This document shows, piece after piece, positions 1 through 7,113 of a stretch of 24,152 bases of DNA (the stretch's first letter is position 1; each line of letters opens with the position of its first letter). The notes beneath the pieces are model-generated. The model did no database searches and was not told the origin of the DNA. It saw nothing but the letters and a program-made list of their open reading frames with translations. The stretch is taken from the IMG/VR virus record IMGVR_UViG_3300025120_000535, positions 1 through 24,152 of that record, one strand, 5' to 3'. The position numbers and the translations under genes are program-made. Origin of the DNA: a virus.

Positions 1-6
1 AAATCA

Positions 7-243
7 ATGATTACCAAAGACCAGTTAGAAAAAATCCAAGGCTTTCAAAAAGAGTTAAACAAACTCTTAAATGAAGTTGGATTTTTAGAAGCCCAAAAAG
101 CCCAAGTATTAGGGAAATTCGGTGAAGTAAACAAAGAAACCGAGGATTTCAAAAAAGAACTAGAAAAGGAATATGGCTCTATCAATATTAATTTAGAAGA
201 TGGAACATACGAACCTATTGAAAAAGAAGAAGATAAGAAATAA
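7..243 (+). CDS. Small coiled-coil hypothetical protein (78 aa)
   Basis: I cannot assign a function. The protein is short, hydrophilic and almost entirely helical in character. Residues 3-55 show heptad-like spacing of Ile, Leu and Phe among Lys, Glu and Gln, which suggests a coiled coil. The last 20 or so residues are strongly acidic and end in a run of Glu, Asp and Lys. The start lies only six bases into the window, so an upstream extension cannot be excluded, although ATG followed by a well-formed coiled coil is plausible. Its stop codon shares one base with the next start (TAATG), which places it in the same translationally coupled operon as the packaging genes. Small coiled-coil proteins are common next to terminase genes in marine phages, but that gives no specific role. 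Confidence 0.75.
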   Translation: MITKDQLEKIQGFQKELNKLLNEVGFLEAQKAQVLGKFGEVNKETEDFKKELEKEYGSININLEDGTYEPIEKEEDKK

Positions 244-470
244 TGCCTTCTAGTATCAGAAAAATCAGTATTGGTTCTGATTACAAAACCGATGCAATGC
301 ATTATTCTGTTGGTCAATCTGTATATGGTGGACATATTATATCACATATACTTTGCGAACAAGAAGACAATTCTTATAATATCTTTATCAAAAAACAAGA
401 CGAGGTATTGCCGTGGAAGAAGTTTAATTCTAACATGGCTATATCCGTTGAGTACGATTTAGAGTATTAA
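243..470 (+). CDS. Small conserved-type hypothetical protein (75 aa)
   Basis: No recognised domain. The sequence is beta-rich in appearance, with a GSDYKTDAMHY segment near residue 12, a VGQSVYGG turn, and an aromatic C-terminal half (PWKKF, then an acidic end). No signal peptide or membrane segment is visible. The start is fixed by its one-base overlap with the previous stop (TAATG), and its own stop overlaps the following ATG in the same way, so it is an integral member of the coupled packaging operon. I have the impression that similar small proteins occur upstream of terminase genes in uncultured marine phages, but I cannot verify that here. An overlapping frame starting at 271 is a shadow, because it lacks the TAATG coupling at both ends. 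Confidence 0.72.
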   Translation: MPSSIRKISIGSDYKTDAMHYSVGQSVYGGHIISHILCEQEDNSYNIFIKKQDEVLPWKKFNSNMAISVEYDLEY

Positions 471-1075
471 TGAAAAGCTTATTTGATTTTATCGTTGAGC
501 CTGTTGGCCAGCGATATAATAATAAAGTTAAAGTAGGTGACAAAAGCCTTATAATTAATACACAATCTGAAAGCTTTAAATCAGTTAACAATATAGCAAA
601 AGTCATAAACGTTCCTTTAATTTATAAGACAAAAATTAAAAAAGGTGATTTAATAATAATTCATCATAATGTTTTTAGAAGATGGTATAACATAAGAGGT
701 GAAGAAAAAAATAGTAGATCATATTTTAAAAATGGTTTGTATTTTGTTAATCGAGATCAAATATATCTTTATAAAAGAAACAAAAAGTGGATGGCTTTTG
801 ACAACAGATGTTTTGTAAGTCCTATAAAAAATTATGACAATACAAATGCTAGTTCTGAGCAAAGCCTTATTGGTATATTAAAATATGGTAATAGTGCGTT
901 AGAAGCGCTAGGAATTAACGAGGAGGATCTTGTAGGCTATAAACCATTTGGTGAATTTGACTTTGTCGTTGATGGCAAACGTCTTTATTGTATGAAATCT
1001 AATGATATTGTAATTAAATATGAACGTCAAGGAAACGAAGTTGAATATAATCCAAGCTGGGCACAAAGCGGTTGA
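470..1075 (+). CDS. Probable tandem GroES-like co-chaperonin (201 aa)
   Basis: The protein looks like two GroES-type beta barrels in a row. Module 1 (residues about 7-102) runs FIVEPV, then KVGDKSLI, AKVINVP, KIKKGDLIIIHHN and finally GLYFVNRDQIYLYK. Module 2 (about 114-185) repeats the order as CFVSPI, SLIGILKYG, GINEEDLVGYKPF and RLYCMKSNDIVIKYE. This matches the GroES plan: an opening V-x-P strand, a glycine-marked strand, a GD turn, and a closing strand ending in a D-I pair. Family knowledge: phage co-chaperonins such as T4 gp31 work with host GroEL to fold the major capsid protein, and position in the packaging/head operon fits that role. Residues 18-40 and 70-88 could correspond to mobile-loop and roof insertions. 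The fold call is by eye; another small beta-barrel family is possible. It starts at a TAATG overlap and its 3' end overlaps the next gene by 56 bases. Confidence 0.62.
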   Translation: MKSLFDFIVEPVGQRYNNKVKVGDKSLIINTQSESFKSVNNIAKVINVPLIYKTKIKKGDLIIIHHNVFRRWYNIRGEEKNSRSYFKNGLYFVNRDQIYLYKRNKKWMAFDNRCFVSPIKNYDNTNASSEQSLIGILKYGNSALEALGINEEDLVGYKPFGEFDFVVDGKRLYCMKSNDIVIKYERQGNEVEYNPSWAQSG

Positions 1076-1292
1076 AGAACTTATTAAAGTTGCTAAAGAA
1101 GCTATTGTTGATTCAGATGATGATATAAGTGCTGATCGTTTAAAAAATGCGGCAGCTACAAAAAAACTAGCTATATTTGATGCTTTTGAAATACTTAATC
1201 GTATACAAGAAGAAAGTAATATACTAGAAGATATAATTGTAGATAAAAAAGAAACTAGTTTTAGAGGTTTTGCTGAAAAAAGATCTAAGTAA
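1020..1292 (+). CDS. Candidate terminase small subunit (90 aa)
   Basis: The 90-residue protein is helical throughout and lies immediately upstream of the large terminase gene, joined by TAATG. Phage small terminase subunits are usually short, helical, DNA-binding proteins encoded in exactly this position, and this is the main basis for the call. Visible segments are a KETKLNIIQAGHKAVEELIKVA helix opening, a DDDISADRLKNAAATKKLAIFDAF centre, and a basic RGFAEKRSK C-terminus that could touch nucleic acid or the large subunit. No clear helix-turn-helix can be demonstrated by reading alone. There is no second ATG in the frame, so the start at 1020 is the only ATG option, and it gives an unusually long 56-base overlap with the co-chaperonin-like gene. 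Function is inferred from position and size. Confidence 0.6.
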   Translation: MNVKETKLNIIQAGHKAVEELIKVAKEAIVDSDDDISADRLKNAAATKKLAIFDAFEILNRIQEESNILEDIIVDKKETSFRGFAEKRSK

Positions 1293-3514
1293 TGTATCAG
1301 CAAACTTTATATAAAATAGTTGAACCTATAAAACCACATGTTATTAAAAGACTTAATAAGTCTAAAAAATGGGAGTATGGTTACAATAAAGAATACGATA
1401 TTATAGTAATAAGTAAAACGGGTCAAATAGGTGAAATATATGAAATACAAAATCTTGTAATTGCTTTACCACTAGAAGATAACACTTTCAAAAGATCTAA
1501 GTCTACAAAAGAACAATATTGGGAAGTGTTTGAAAAAAGGAAAGAATTAAAAAATATTAAAACAATATTTGATTGGAAAACTTATCCTGAAACATTTAAA
1601 CAAAAACTACACGATTATATCGATGAAGAATTTAAAAGAAGAGACGAAGGTTTCTGGTTTTATAACAAAGGTGTTCCTACCTATATTACTGGTACTCACT
1701 ACATGTATTTGCAATGGTCAAAGATTGATGTTGGGCAACCAGACTTTAGGGAAGCAAACAGATTATTCTTCATATTCTGGGAAGCTTGCAAAGCAGACAA
1801 AAGATGCTATGGCATGGCATACCTTAAAAACAGAAGGTCAGGATTCTCTTTTATGGCGTCCGGTGAAACAGTTAATATGGCAACGATCTCGAGTGATGCA
1901 AGATTCGGTGTTCTCTCGAAATCTGGAGCGGATGCTAAAAAAATGTTTACAGACAAAATTGTCCCGATCTCAGTTAACTACCCGTTTTTCTTCAAACCGA
2001 TCCAAGACGGTATGGACAGACCCAAAACGGAGCTCGCGTATAGAGTACCAGCGTCAAAGTTTACAAGAAAAAAACTTGAAGCAAATGAACGGCTTGAAGA
2101 AATGGTTGGACTCGATACAACAATCGACTGGAAAAATACTGGAGATAACTCCTATGACGGTGAAAAACTTATGCTCCTTGTACACGATGAAGCAGGTAAA
2201 TGGGAAAAACCAGAAAACATCCTTAATAACTGGCGCGTTACAAAAACAACGCTAAGATTAGGTAGTAGAATAATAGGTAAATGTATGATGGGGTCAACGA
2301 GCAATGCTCTTGACAAAGGCGGTAGAAACTATAAAAAATTATATGATGACTCAAATGTTACCAAAAGAAACCGCAATGGACAGACTAGCTCAGGATTATA
2401 TAGCTTGTTCATACCTATGGAATGGAACTACGAAGGATACATTGATGCTCATGGATACCCTGTCTTTGAAACTCCAAAATCCGCAGTTGATGGCATCGAT
2501 GGCCAAAAGATTGAAATTGGCGTCATTGAACACTGGGACAATGAAGTAGATGGTCTTAAGGATGATCCTGATGCACTTAACGAGTTGTACAGACAGTTTC
2601 CACGTACAGAAAAACATGCGTTCAGAGATGAAACAAAACAATCTTTATTTAATCTAACTAAAATTTACGAGCAAATAGATTATAATGAAGATTTAAAACA
2701 TTCAGCAGTTGTTACACAAGGTAATTTTCAATGGGCAGATGGTATAAAAGATACTACAGTAATGTTTGCACCTAGTAAGCAAGGTAGATTTTTAGTTTCA
2801 TGGGTTCCACCTGTAACACATCAAAATAAATATATTGTAAAAAACGGAATAAAATATCCGGGTAATGAACACATGGGAGCTTTTGGTTGTGATAGTTATG
2901 ATATATCAGGTACAGTTGATGGTAAAGGATCTAAAGGATCTTTACACGGTTTAACAAAATTTAGTATGGATACTGCACCTGCTAATTTATTTTTTTTAGA
3001 ATATATTTCAAGACCTGCTACGGCAGACATATTTTTTGAAGATGTTCTTATGGCATTACACTTTTATGGTATGCCTATTCTTGCAGAAAATAATAAACCT
3101 AGATTATTATATTATTTAAAAAGAAGAGGTTATAGAACTTACTCTATGAATCGACCTGATAAAACAATGTATAAATTATCGGTTACAGAAAAAGAAATAG
3201 GCGGTATACCTAATTCAAGTGAAGATGTAAAACAAGCACATGCCGCAGCTATAGAGGCTTATATTGAACTTTTTGTAGGTTACAATAATGAACAATATGG
3301 GACAATGTACTTTCAACGTACATTAGAAGACTGGGCTGCATTTGATATAAACAATAGAACTAAACATGATGCATCTATAAGTTCTGGTTTAGCAATAATG
3401 GCTTGTAACAAAAATAAATATAGACCTGTTGCGGATATAAAAAAAGAAAAACTTAGTTTAAATTTTTCTAAATATGATCAAACAGGTTATGAATCTAAAA
3501 TAATTAATAGATGA
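1292..3514 (+). CDS. terL: Terminase large subunit (ATPase and nuclease, 740 aa)
   Basis: This is the DNA-packaging motor that docks on the portal, pumps the genome into the prohead and cuts concatemers. The N-terminal ATPase shows a deviant Walker A around residues 178-187 (KNRRSGFSF, with arginines where the classic P-loop lysine context would be), Walker B LMLLVHDEAG with D299-E300 as the acidic pair, and a coupling motif MMGSTSN around S335-T336. The C-terminal RNase H-type nuclease has candidate metal ligands D534 in FGCDSYD, E599 in ILAENNKPR and D693 in TKHDASISSG. Length fits crAss-like and flavophage large terminases. It starts by TAATG coupling and ends in an ATGA overlap with the portal gene. 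Bases about 1700-2640, the ATPase half, use CTC/CTT, ATC and CGN codons and are richer in G+C than the flanks. Confidence 0.93.
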   Translation: MYQQTLYKIVEPIKPHVIKRLNKSKKWEYGYNKEYDIIVISKTGQIGEIYEIQNLVIALPLEDNTFKRSKSTKEQYWEVFEKRKELKNIKTIFDWKTYPETFKQKLHDYIDEEFKRRDEGFWFYNKGVPTYITGTHYMYLQWSKIDVGQPDFREANRLFFIFWEACKADKRCYGMAYLKNRRSGFSFMASGETVNMATISSDARFGVLSKSGADAKKMFTDKIVPISVNYPFFFKPIQDGMDRPKTELAYRVPASKFTRKKLEANERLEEMVGLDTTIDWKNTGDNSYDGEKLMLLVHDEAGKWEKPENILNNWRVTKTTLRLGSRIIGKCMMGSTSNALDKGGRNYKKLYDDSNVTKRNRNGQTSSGLYSLFIPMEWNYEGYIDAHGYPVFETPKSAVDGIDGQKIEIGVIEHWDNEVDGLKDDPDALNELYRQFPRTEKHAFRDETKQSLFNLTKIYEQIDYNEDLKHSAVVTQGNFQWADGIKDTTVMFAPSKQGRFLVSWVPPVTHQNKYIVKNGIKYPGNEHMGAFGCDSYDISGTVDGKGSKGSLHGLTKFSMDTAPANLFFLEYISRPATADIFFEDVLMALHFYGMPILAENNKPRLLYYLKRRGYRTYSMNRPDKTMYKLSVTEKEIGGIPNSSEDVKQAHAAAIEAYIELFVGYNNEQYGTMYFQRTLEDWAAFDINNRTKHDASISSGLAIMACNKNKYRPVADIKKEKLSLNFSKYDQTGYESKIINR
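1700..2640. other. Composition and codon-usage island inside the terminase gene
   Basis: The part of the terminase gene that encodes the ATPase core differs from its surroundings. My hand count gives about 42% G+C over 1861-2100 against about 30% over 2641-2880 and 22% over 3061-3120. Leucine is often CTC or CTT instead of TTA, isoleucine is often ATC instead of ATA, and CGG and CGC arginine codons appear where AGA is otherwise nearly universal. The reading frame is continuous across both edges. The edges are approximate. Homologous recombination with a related phage is the simplest inference. Confidence 0.55.
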
Positions 3515-5895
3515 TCAATACGAGTACTAATAGTTCTTTCCCTAGTCAGGTGGTACCTGAAGCGGAAAAGAGAAGTTTAGAATATGGAACAAAAGTAGGC
3601 CAAGCTATTGAGTATGAGTGGTTTAGAGGTGGAAGATTAAATGCAAGTAGATGGTCAACTAGTTATCAAAATTATCATAAATTAAGATTATATGCAAGAG
3701 GAGAGCAATCAGTAGAAAAATATAAAAATGAATTATCGATTAATGGTGATTTATCTTATTTAAATTTAGATTGGAAACCAGTTCCTGTAATACCTAAATT
3801 TGTAGACATAGTAGTTAATGGCATATCATCAAAAGAATATGATATAAAAGCTTACGCACAAGATCCTTTTTCTCAAAAATTAAGAACAAACTATGCGGAT
3901 AATATAATGAGGGATATGATGGCTAAGCCATTAATAGATAATATAAAAAATACTTTAGGAGTTACTTTATATAATAATGTTGATCCCGCTAATTTACCAC
4001 AAAATAAAGAAGAACTTGAAGTTCACATGCAATTAGATTATAAACAATCTGTAGAAATTGCTGAAGAAGAAGTTATTAACAATATATTAGATTTTAATAA
4101 GTATACATTAACTAATAAAAGAGTTACAGAAGATATAGTTACTATAGGTATAGGTGCTGTTAAAACAAGTTTTAATAAATCAGAAGGCGTTGTTATTGAT
4201 TATGTAGACCCTGCTAATATGGTTTACTCTTATACAGAAGATCCTAATTTTCAAGATTGTTATTACGTAGGAGAAGTAAAATCTATAACTTTAGCTGAAT
4301 TAAAAAAAGAGTTTCCAGATATAAGTGAAGAAGAATTATCAAGATTATCTAAATATCCTGGAAGACAAGGTTATTTAAGAGGTCCTAAAGCTGATAATGA
4401 TTTAGTTCAAGTTTTATATTTTGAATACAAAACTTTTATTGATCAAGTGTTTAAAATAAAATATACAGAACAAGGACTAGAAAAAACATTAGAAAAACCA
4501 GATTTTTTTAATCCACCAGAAAGTGATAATTTTGATAGAGTATCAAGAAGCATAGAAGTATTATTTAGTGGTGCTAAAGTAATGGGTGTTGATCAAATGC
4601 TTAGATGGGAGATGTGCGAAAACATGACAAGGCCTAAAAGTGATTTAACTAAAGTTAATTTAAATTATTCTATTACAGCTCCTCATATTTACCAAGGACG
4701 TATAAATTCTTTGGTTGGTCGTATTACTGGTTTTGCAGATATGATACAGTTAACATCGTTAAAATTACAACAAGTAATAGCAAGGATGGTACCAGATGGT
4801 GTATTTGTAGACGTTGATGGTTTGGCTGAAGTTGATTTAGGTAATGGTACTAATTATAATCCACAAGAAGCTTTAAACATGTATTTCCAAACTGGTAGTA
4901 TAGTTGGTAGAAGTTTAACACAAGATGGTGATCCTAACAGAGGTAAAGTACCAATACAAGAGTTACAAACATCTAGTGGTAATGCTAAAATACAGTCTTT
5001 AATACAAACTTATCAATATTATTTACAAATGATAAGAGATGTAACGGGGCTTAATGAAGCAAGAGATGGTAGTATGCCAGAAAAAGATTCGTTAGTTGGT
5101 TTACAAAAATTAGCAGCAAACGCTTCTAATACAGCAACAAAACATATATTAAATGCAAGTTTATATTTAACTTTAAGAACTTGTGAAAATATATCACTTA
5201 GAGTCGGTGACATGCTACAGTTTGAATTAACAAACGAAGCTTTGATAGATAGTATAGGATCTTTTAATGTTTCTACTTTAAAAGAAATAGAAAAATTACA
5301 TTTGTATGATTTTGGTGTATTTTTAGAATTAGAACCTGAAGAGGAAGAAAAAGCAATGTTAGAGCAAAATATACAAATGGCTCTACAACAACAACAAATA
5401 TATTTAGAAGACGCTATTGATATTAGACAAATTAATAATATTAAATTAGCAAATCAAGTATTAAAATATAGAAGAGTTAAAAAACAAGAAGCAGATCAAG
5501 CAAATCAACAACAACAAATACAAGCTCAAGGCCAAGCAAATCAACAAGCTACTGAGGCTGCTGCAATGCAAGAGGTTGAAAAACAACAAGCTTTAAGTCA
5601 AACTCAAATATCAATAGAGCAAGCTAAGTCTCAGTTTGAAATACAAAGAATGCAAAGTGATGCTACTATAAAAAGAGAGCTTATGGCTCAAGAATTTCAA
5701 TATGACATGAAGTTAAAACAAATGGATATTGAAGTAAATCAAAATAAAGAAAAAGCAATAGAAGATCGTAAAGATCAAAGAACAAAAATACAAGCAACGC
5801 AACAATCTCAAATGATAAATCAACGTCAATCAGGCGGTGTTCCAACTGATTTTGAAGCGCCAAGTACAGAAGATCTTACAGGATTTTCTATATAG
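3511..5895 (+). CDS. Portal protein (794 aa)
   Basis: The protein is placed directly after the large terminase with an ATGA overlap and before the scaffold and capsid genes, the canonical portal slot. Its length fits the large portals of crAss-like podoviruses. The N-terminal 600 residues have the mixed alpha/beta look of a portal, with segments such as SLNLDWKPVPVIPKFVD-type text near residue 85 (WKPVPVIPKFVDIVVNGI) and RDVTGLNEARDGSMP near residue 510, a region that in other large portals lies near the long crown/stem helices. Residues about 611-794 form a long Gln/Lys/Glu-rich helical tail with several Q runs, probably a coiled coil or barrel extension. A ring of twelve copies at one capsid vertex is expected from the family. 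No catalytic motif is present. The assignment rests on order, size and general resemblance. Confidence 0.85.
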   Translation: MINTSTNSSFPSQVVPEAEKRSLEYGTKVGQAIEYEWFRGGRLNASRWSTSYQNYHKLRLYARGEQSVEKYKNELSINGDLSYLNLDWKPVPVIPKFVDIVVNGISSKEYDIKAYAQDPFSQKLRTNYADNIMRDMMAKPLIDNIKNTLGVTLYNNVDPANLPQNKEELEVHMQLDYKQSVEIAEEEVINNILDFNKYTLTNKRVTEDIVTIGIGAVKTSFNKSEGVVIDYVDPANMVYSYTEDPNFQDCYYVGEVKSITLAELKKEFPDISEEELSRLSKYPGRQGYLRGPKADNDLVQVLYFEYKTFIDQVFKIKYTEQGLEKTLEKPDFFNPPESDNFDRVSRSIEVLFSGAKVMGVDQMLRWEMCENMTRPKSDLTKVNLNYSITAPHIYQGRINSLVGRITGFADMIQLTSLKLQQVIARMVPDGVFVDVDGLAEVDLGNGTNYNPQEALNMYFQTGSIVGRSLTQDGDPNRGKVPIQELQTSSGNAKIQSLIQTYQYYLQMIRDVTGLNEARDGSMPEKDSLVGLQKLAANASNTATKHILNASLYLTLRTCENISLRVGDMLQFELTNEALIDSIGSFNVSTLKEIEKLHLYDFGVFLELEPEEEEKAMLEQNIQMALQQQQIYLEDAIDIRQINNIKLANQVLKYRRVKKQEADQANQQQQIQAQGQANQQATEAAAMQEVEKQQALSQTQISIEQAKSQFEIQRMQSDATIKRELMAQEFQYDMKLKQMDIEVNQNKEKAIEDRKDQRTKIQATQQSQMINQRQSGGVPTDFEAPSTEDLTGFSI

Positions 5896-5932
5896 TTATT
5901 AAACTATTTATTAATTTTTATTATATTATATT
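5896..5932 (+). promoter_or_regulatory. A/T-only leader with TTATA repeats before the scaffold gene
   Basis: Only two of these 37 bases are G or C. They end in a tandem TTATA unit directly abutting the ATG. Bases 5921-5938 are identical to 8688-8705 in front of another structural gene. The stretch could act as a promoter element or as an unstructured ribosome-loading leader, since no Shine-Dalgarno sequence is present. Confidence 0.4.
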
Positions 5933-5938
5933 ATGTCA
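5921..5938 (+). repeat. 18-base direct repeat, copy 1
   Basis: The sequence consists of TTATA units leading into ATGTCA. An identical 18-base copy is at 8688-8705. Both copies include the start codon of the downstream gene. Low complexity makes part of the match easy to reach by chance, but the shared position relative to the start codon is notable. Confidence 0.55.
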
Positions 5939-7096
5939 GAACAAGTAAAAGAAGAAGGAGAATTTAAAGTCAAGTCGGCTAAAATTCTTAAACCCAAAAA
6001 TTTAGGTGATAACGTAGATCAAGTAACTAAAGTTGATTTATCTAAACCACCTAAACAAAAAGAAGAGGTTATTAAAAAACCAGAGGTAAAAAAAGTTGAA
6101 CCAACTGAAGAGGTAAAAACCTCGGTTGAAAAAGAAGAAGTTATAGAAAAACCAGTTATTGAAGAAATAATTGAAAAACCTATAAAAGAAGAAGAAGTAG
6201 TAGAAATAGGAGAAAAAATGGAGATACCTGTTAAAAAAGTAGATCCAGAACCTATCACTAACAATATAGAGCTTCCTGAAAACATTGAAAAAGTCGTAGA
6301 CTTTATGAAAGAAACAGGAGGTACATTAGAAGATTATGTAAGATTAAATGCAGATTATTCTAATGTAGATAATGATACTTTGTTAAGAGAGTATTATAAA
6401 CAAACAAAATCGCATCTAGATAACCAAGAAATTGACTTTATGATAGAAGACAATTTTTCTTGGGATGAAGAAGTAGATGCAGAGCGAGATGTTAGAAAAG
6501 CAAAACTCGCCTACAAAGAAGAAGTTGCAAAAGCAAAACAGCATTTAGAAGGTTTAAAGTCTAAGTATTACGAGGAAATCAAGTTGAGACCTGGTACCAC
6601 TAAAGAACAAAACGAAGCTGTAGAGTTTTTCAACCGCTACAATAAAGAGCAGGAAGGGGCTCGACAACAACATGAAAATTTTAAAAGCGATACTAAAAAT
6701 TATTTTTCTGATGAATTCAAAGGTTTTGATTTCAAAGTTGGAGAAAAAAAGTTTAGATATGGTGTAAAAAATGTGAATGAAGTTGCAGATAAACAATCAA
6801 ATATTTCTAATATAGTTGAGAGGTTCTTAAACGAAAAAGGAGATGTAACTGATGTCCAAGGTTATCACAAAGCAATGTATGCAGCTGGAAATGCTGACAC
6901 CATTGCACAGCATTTTTATGAGCAAGGTAAAACCGATGCTATAAGAAATGTTGCTGCAAAATCCAACAATATATCTAAAGATGCTAGGGCAACATTGCCT
7001 CAGGATCAAGAGATCACTATGGGTGGATATAAGGTTAAATCAATTACAGGTGCAGACTCTTCAAATTTGAGAATTAAAACAAGAAAATTTAACTAA
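5933..7096 (+). CDS. Probable scaffolding protein (387 aa)
   Basis: The gene lies between portal and major capsid protein, the usual place for a scaffold that directs prohead assembly and leaves or is degraded before packaging. The composition supports this. Residues about 39-107 are an extended Lys/Glu/Pro/Val segment with short repeats (EKPVIEE, EKPIKEE), then comes a charged helical middle (about 115-250, with AKLAYKEEVAKAKQHLEGLK), and a C-terminal third with a more globular look ending in a basic KTRKFN tail that could bind capsid subunits. No membrane segment, cysteine motif or catalytic triad typical of a prohead protease is visible. It starts after an A/T-only leader with no Shine-Dalgarno sequence. 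The alternative is a head minor protein, but the position and charge pattern favour a scaffold. Confidence 0.7.
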   Translation: MSEQVKEEGEFKVKSAKILKPKNLGDNVDQVTKVDLSKPPKQKEEVIKKPEVKKVEPTEEVKTSVEKEEVIEKPVIEEIIEKPIKEEEVVEIGEKMEIPVKKVDPEPITNNIELPENIEKVVDFMKETGGTLEDYVRLNADYSNVDNDTLLREYYKQTKSHLDNQEIDFMIEDNFSWDEEVDAERDVRKAKLAYKEEVAKAKQHLEGLKSKYYEEIKLRPGTTKEQNEAVEFFNRYNKEQEGARQQHENFKSDTKNYFSDEFKGFDFKVGEKKFRYGVKNVNEVADKQSNISNIVERFLNEKGDVTDVQGYHKAMYAAGNADTIAQHFYEQGKTDAIRNVAAKSNNISKDARATLPQDQEITMGGYKVKSITGADSSNLRIKTRKFN

Positions 7097-7113
7097 AAAC
7101 ACAACAATTAATT

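Noticed and set aside
908-1303. Reverse-strand frame of 131 codons across the co-chaperonin-like and small terminase genes
   Set aside because: It is antisense to two coupled genes, its translation is Ser/Ile/Leu-rich as expected for the complement of Lys/Glu/Asp-rich coding sequence, and it has no leader or partner.
1569-2255. Open frame of 228 codons overlapping the terminase gene in another frame
   Set aside because: It lies wholly inside the terminase ATPase domain, which has all expected motifs, and its translation is low in structure-forming patterns. It is a by-product of the unusual base composition there.
6019-6285. Reverse-strand frame rich in Ser, Thr and Phe opposite the scaffold
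   Set aside because: It is the complement of the K/E-rich low-complexity segment of the scaffold and has no independent support.
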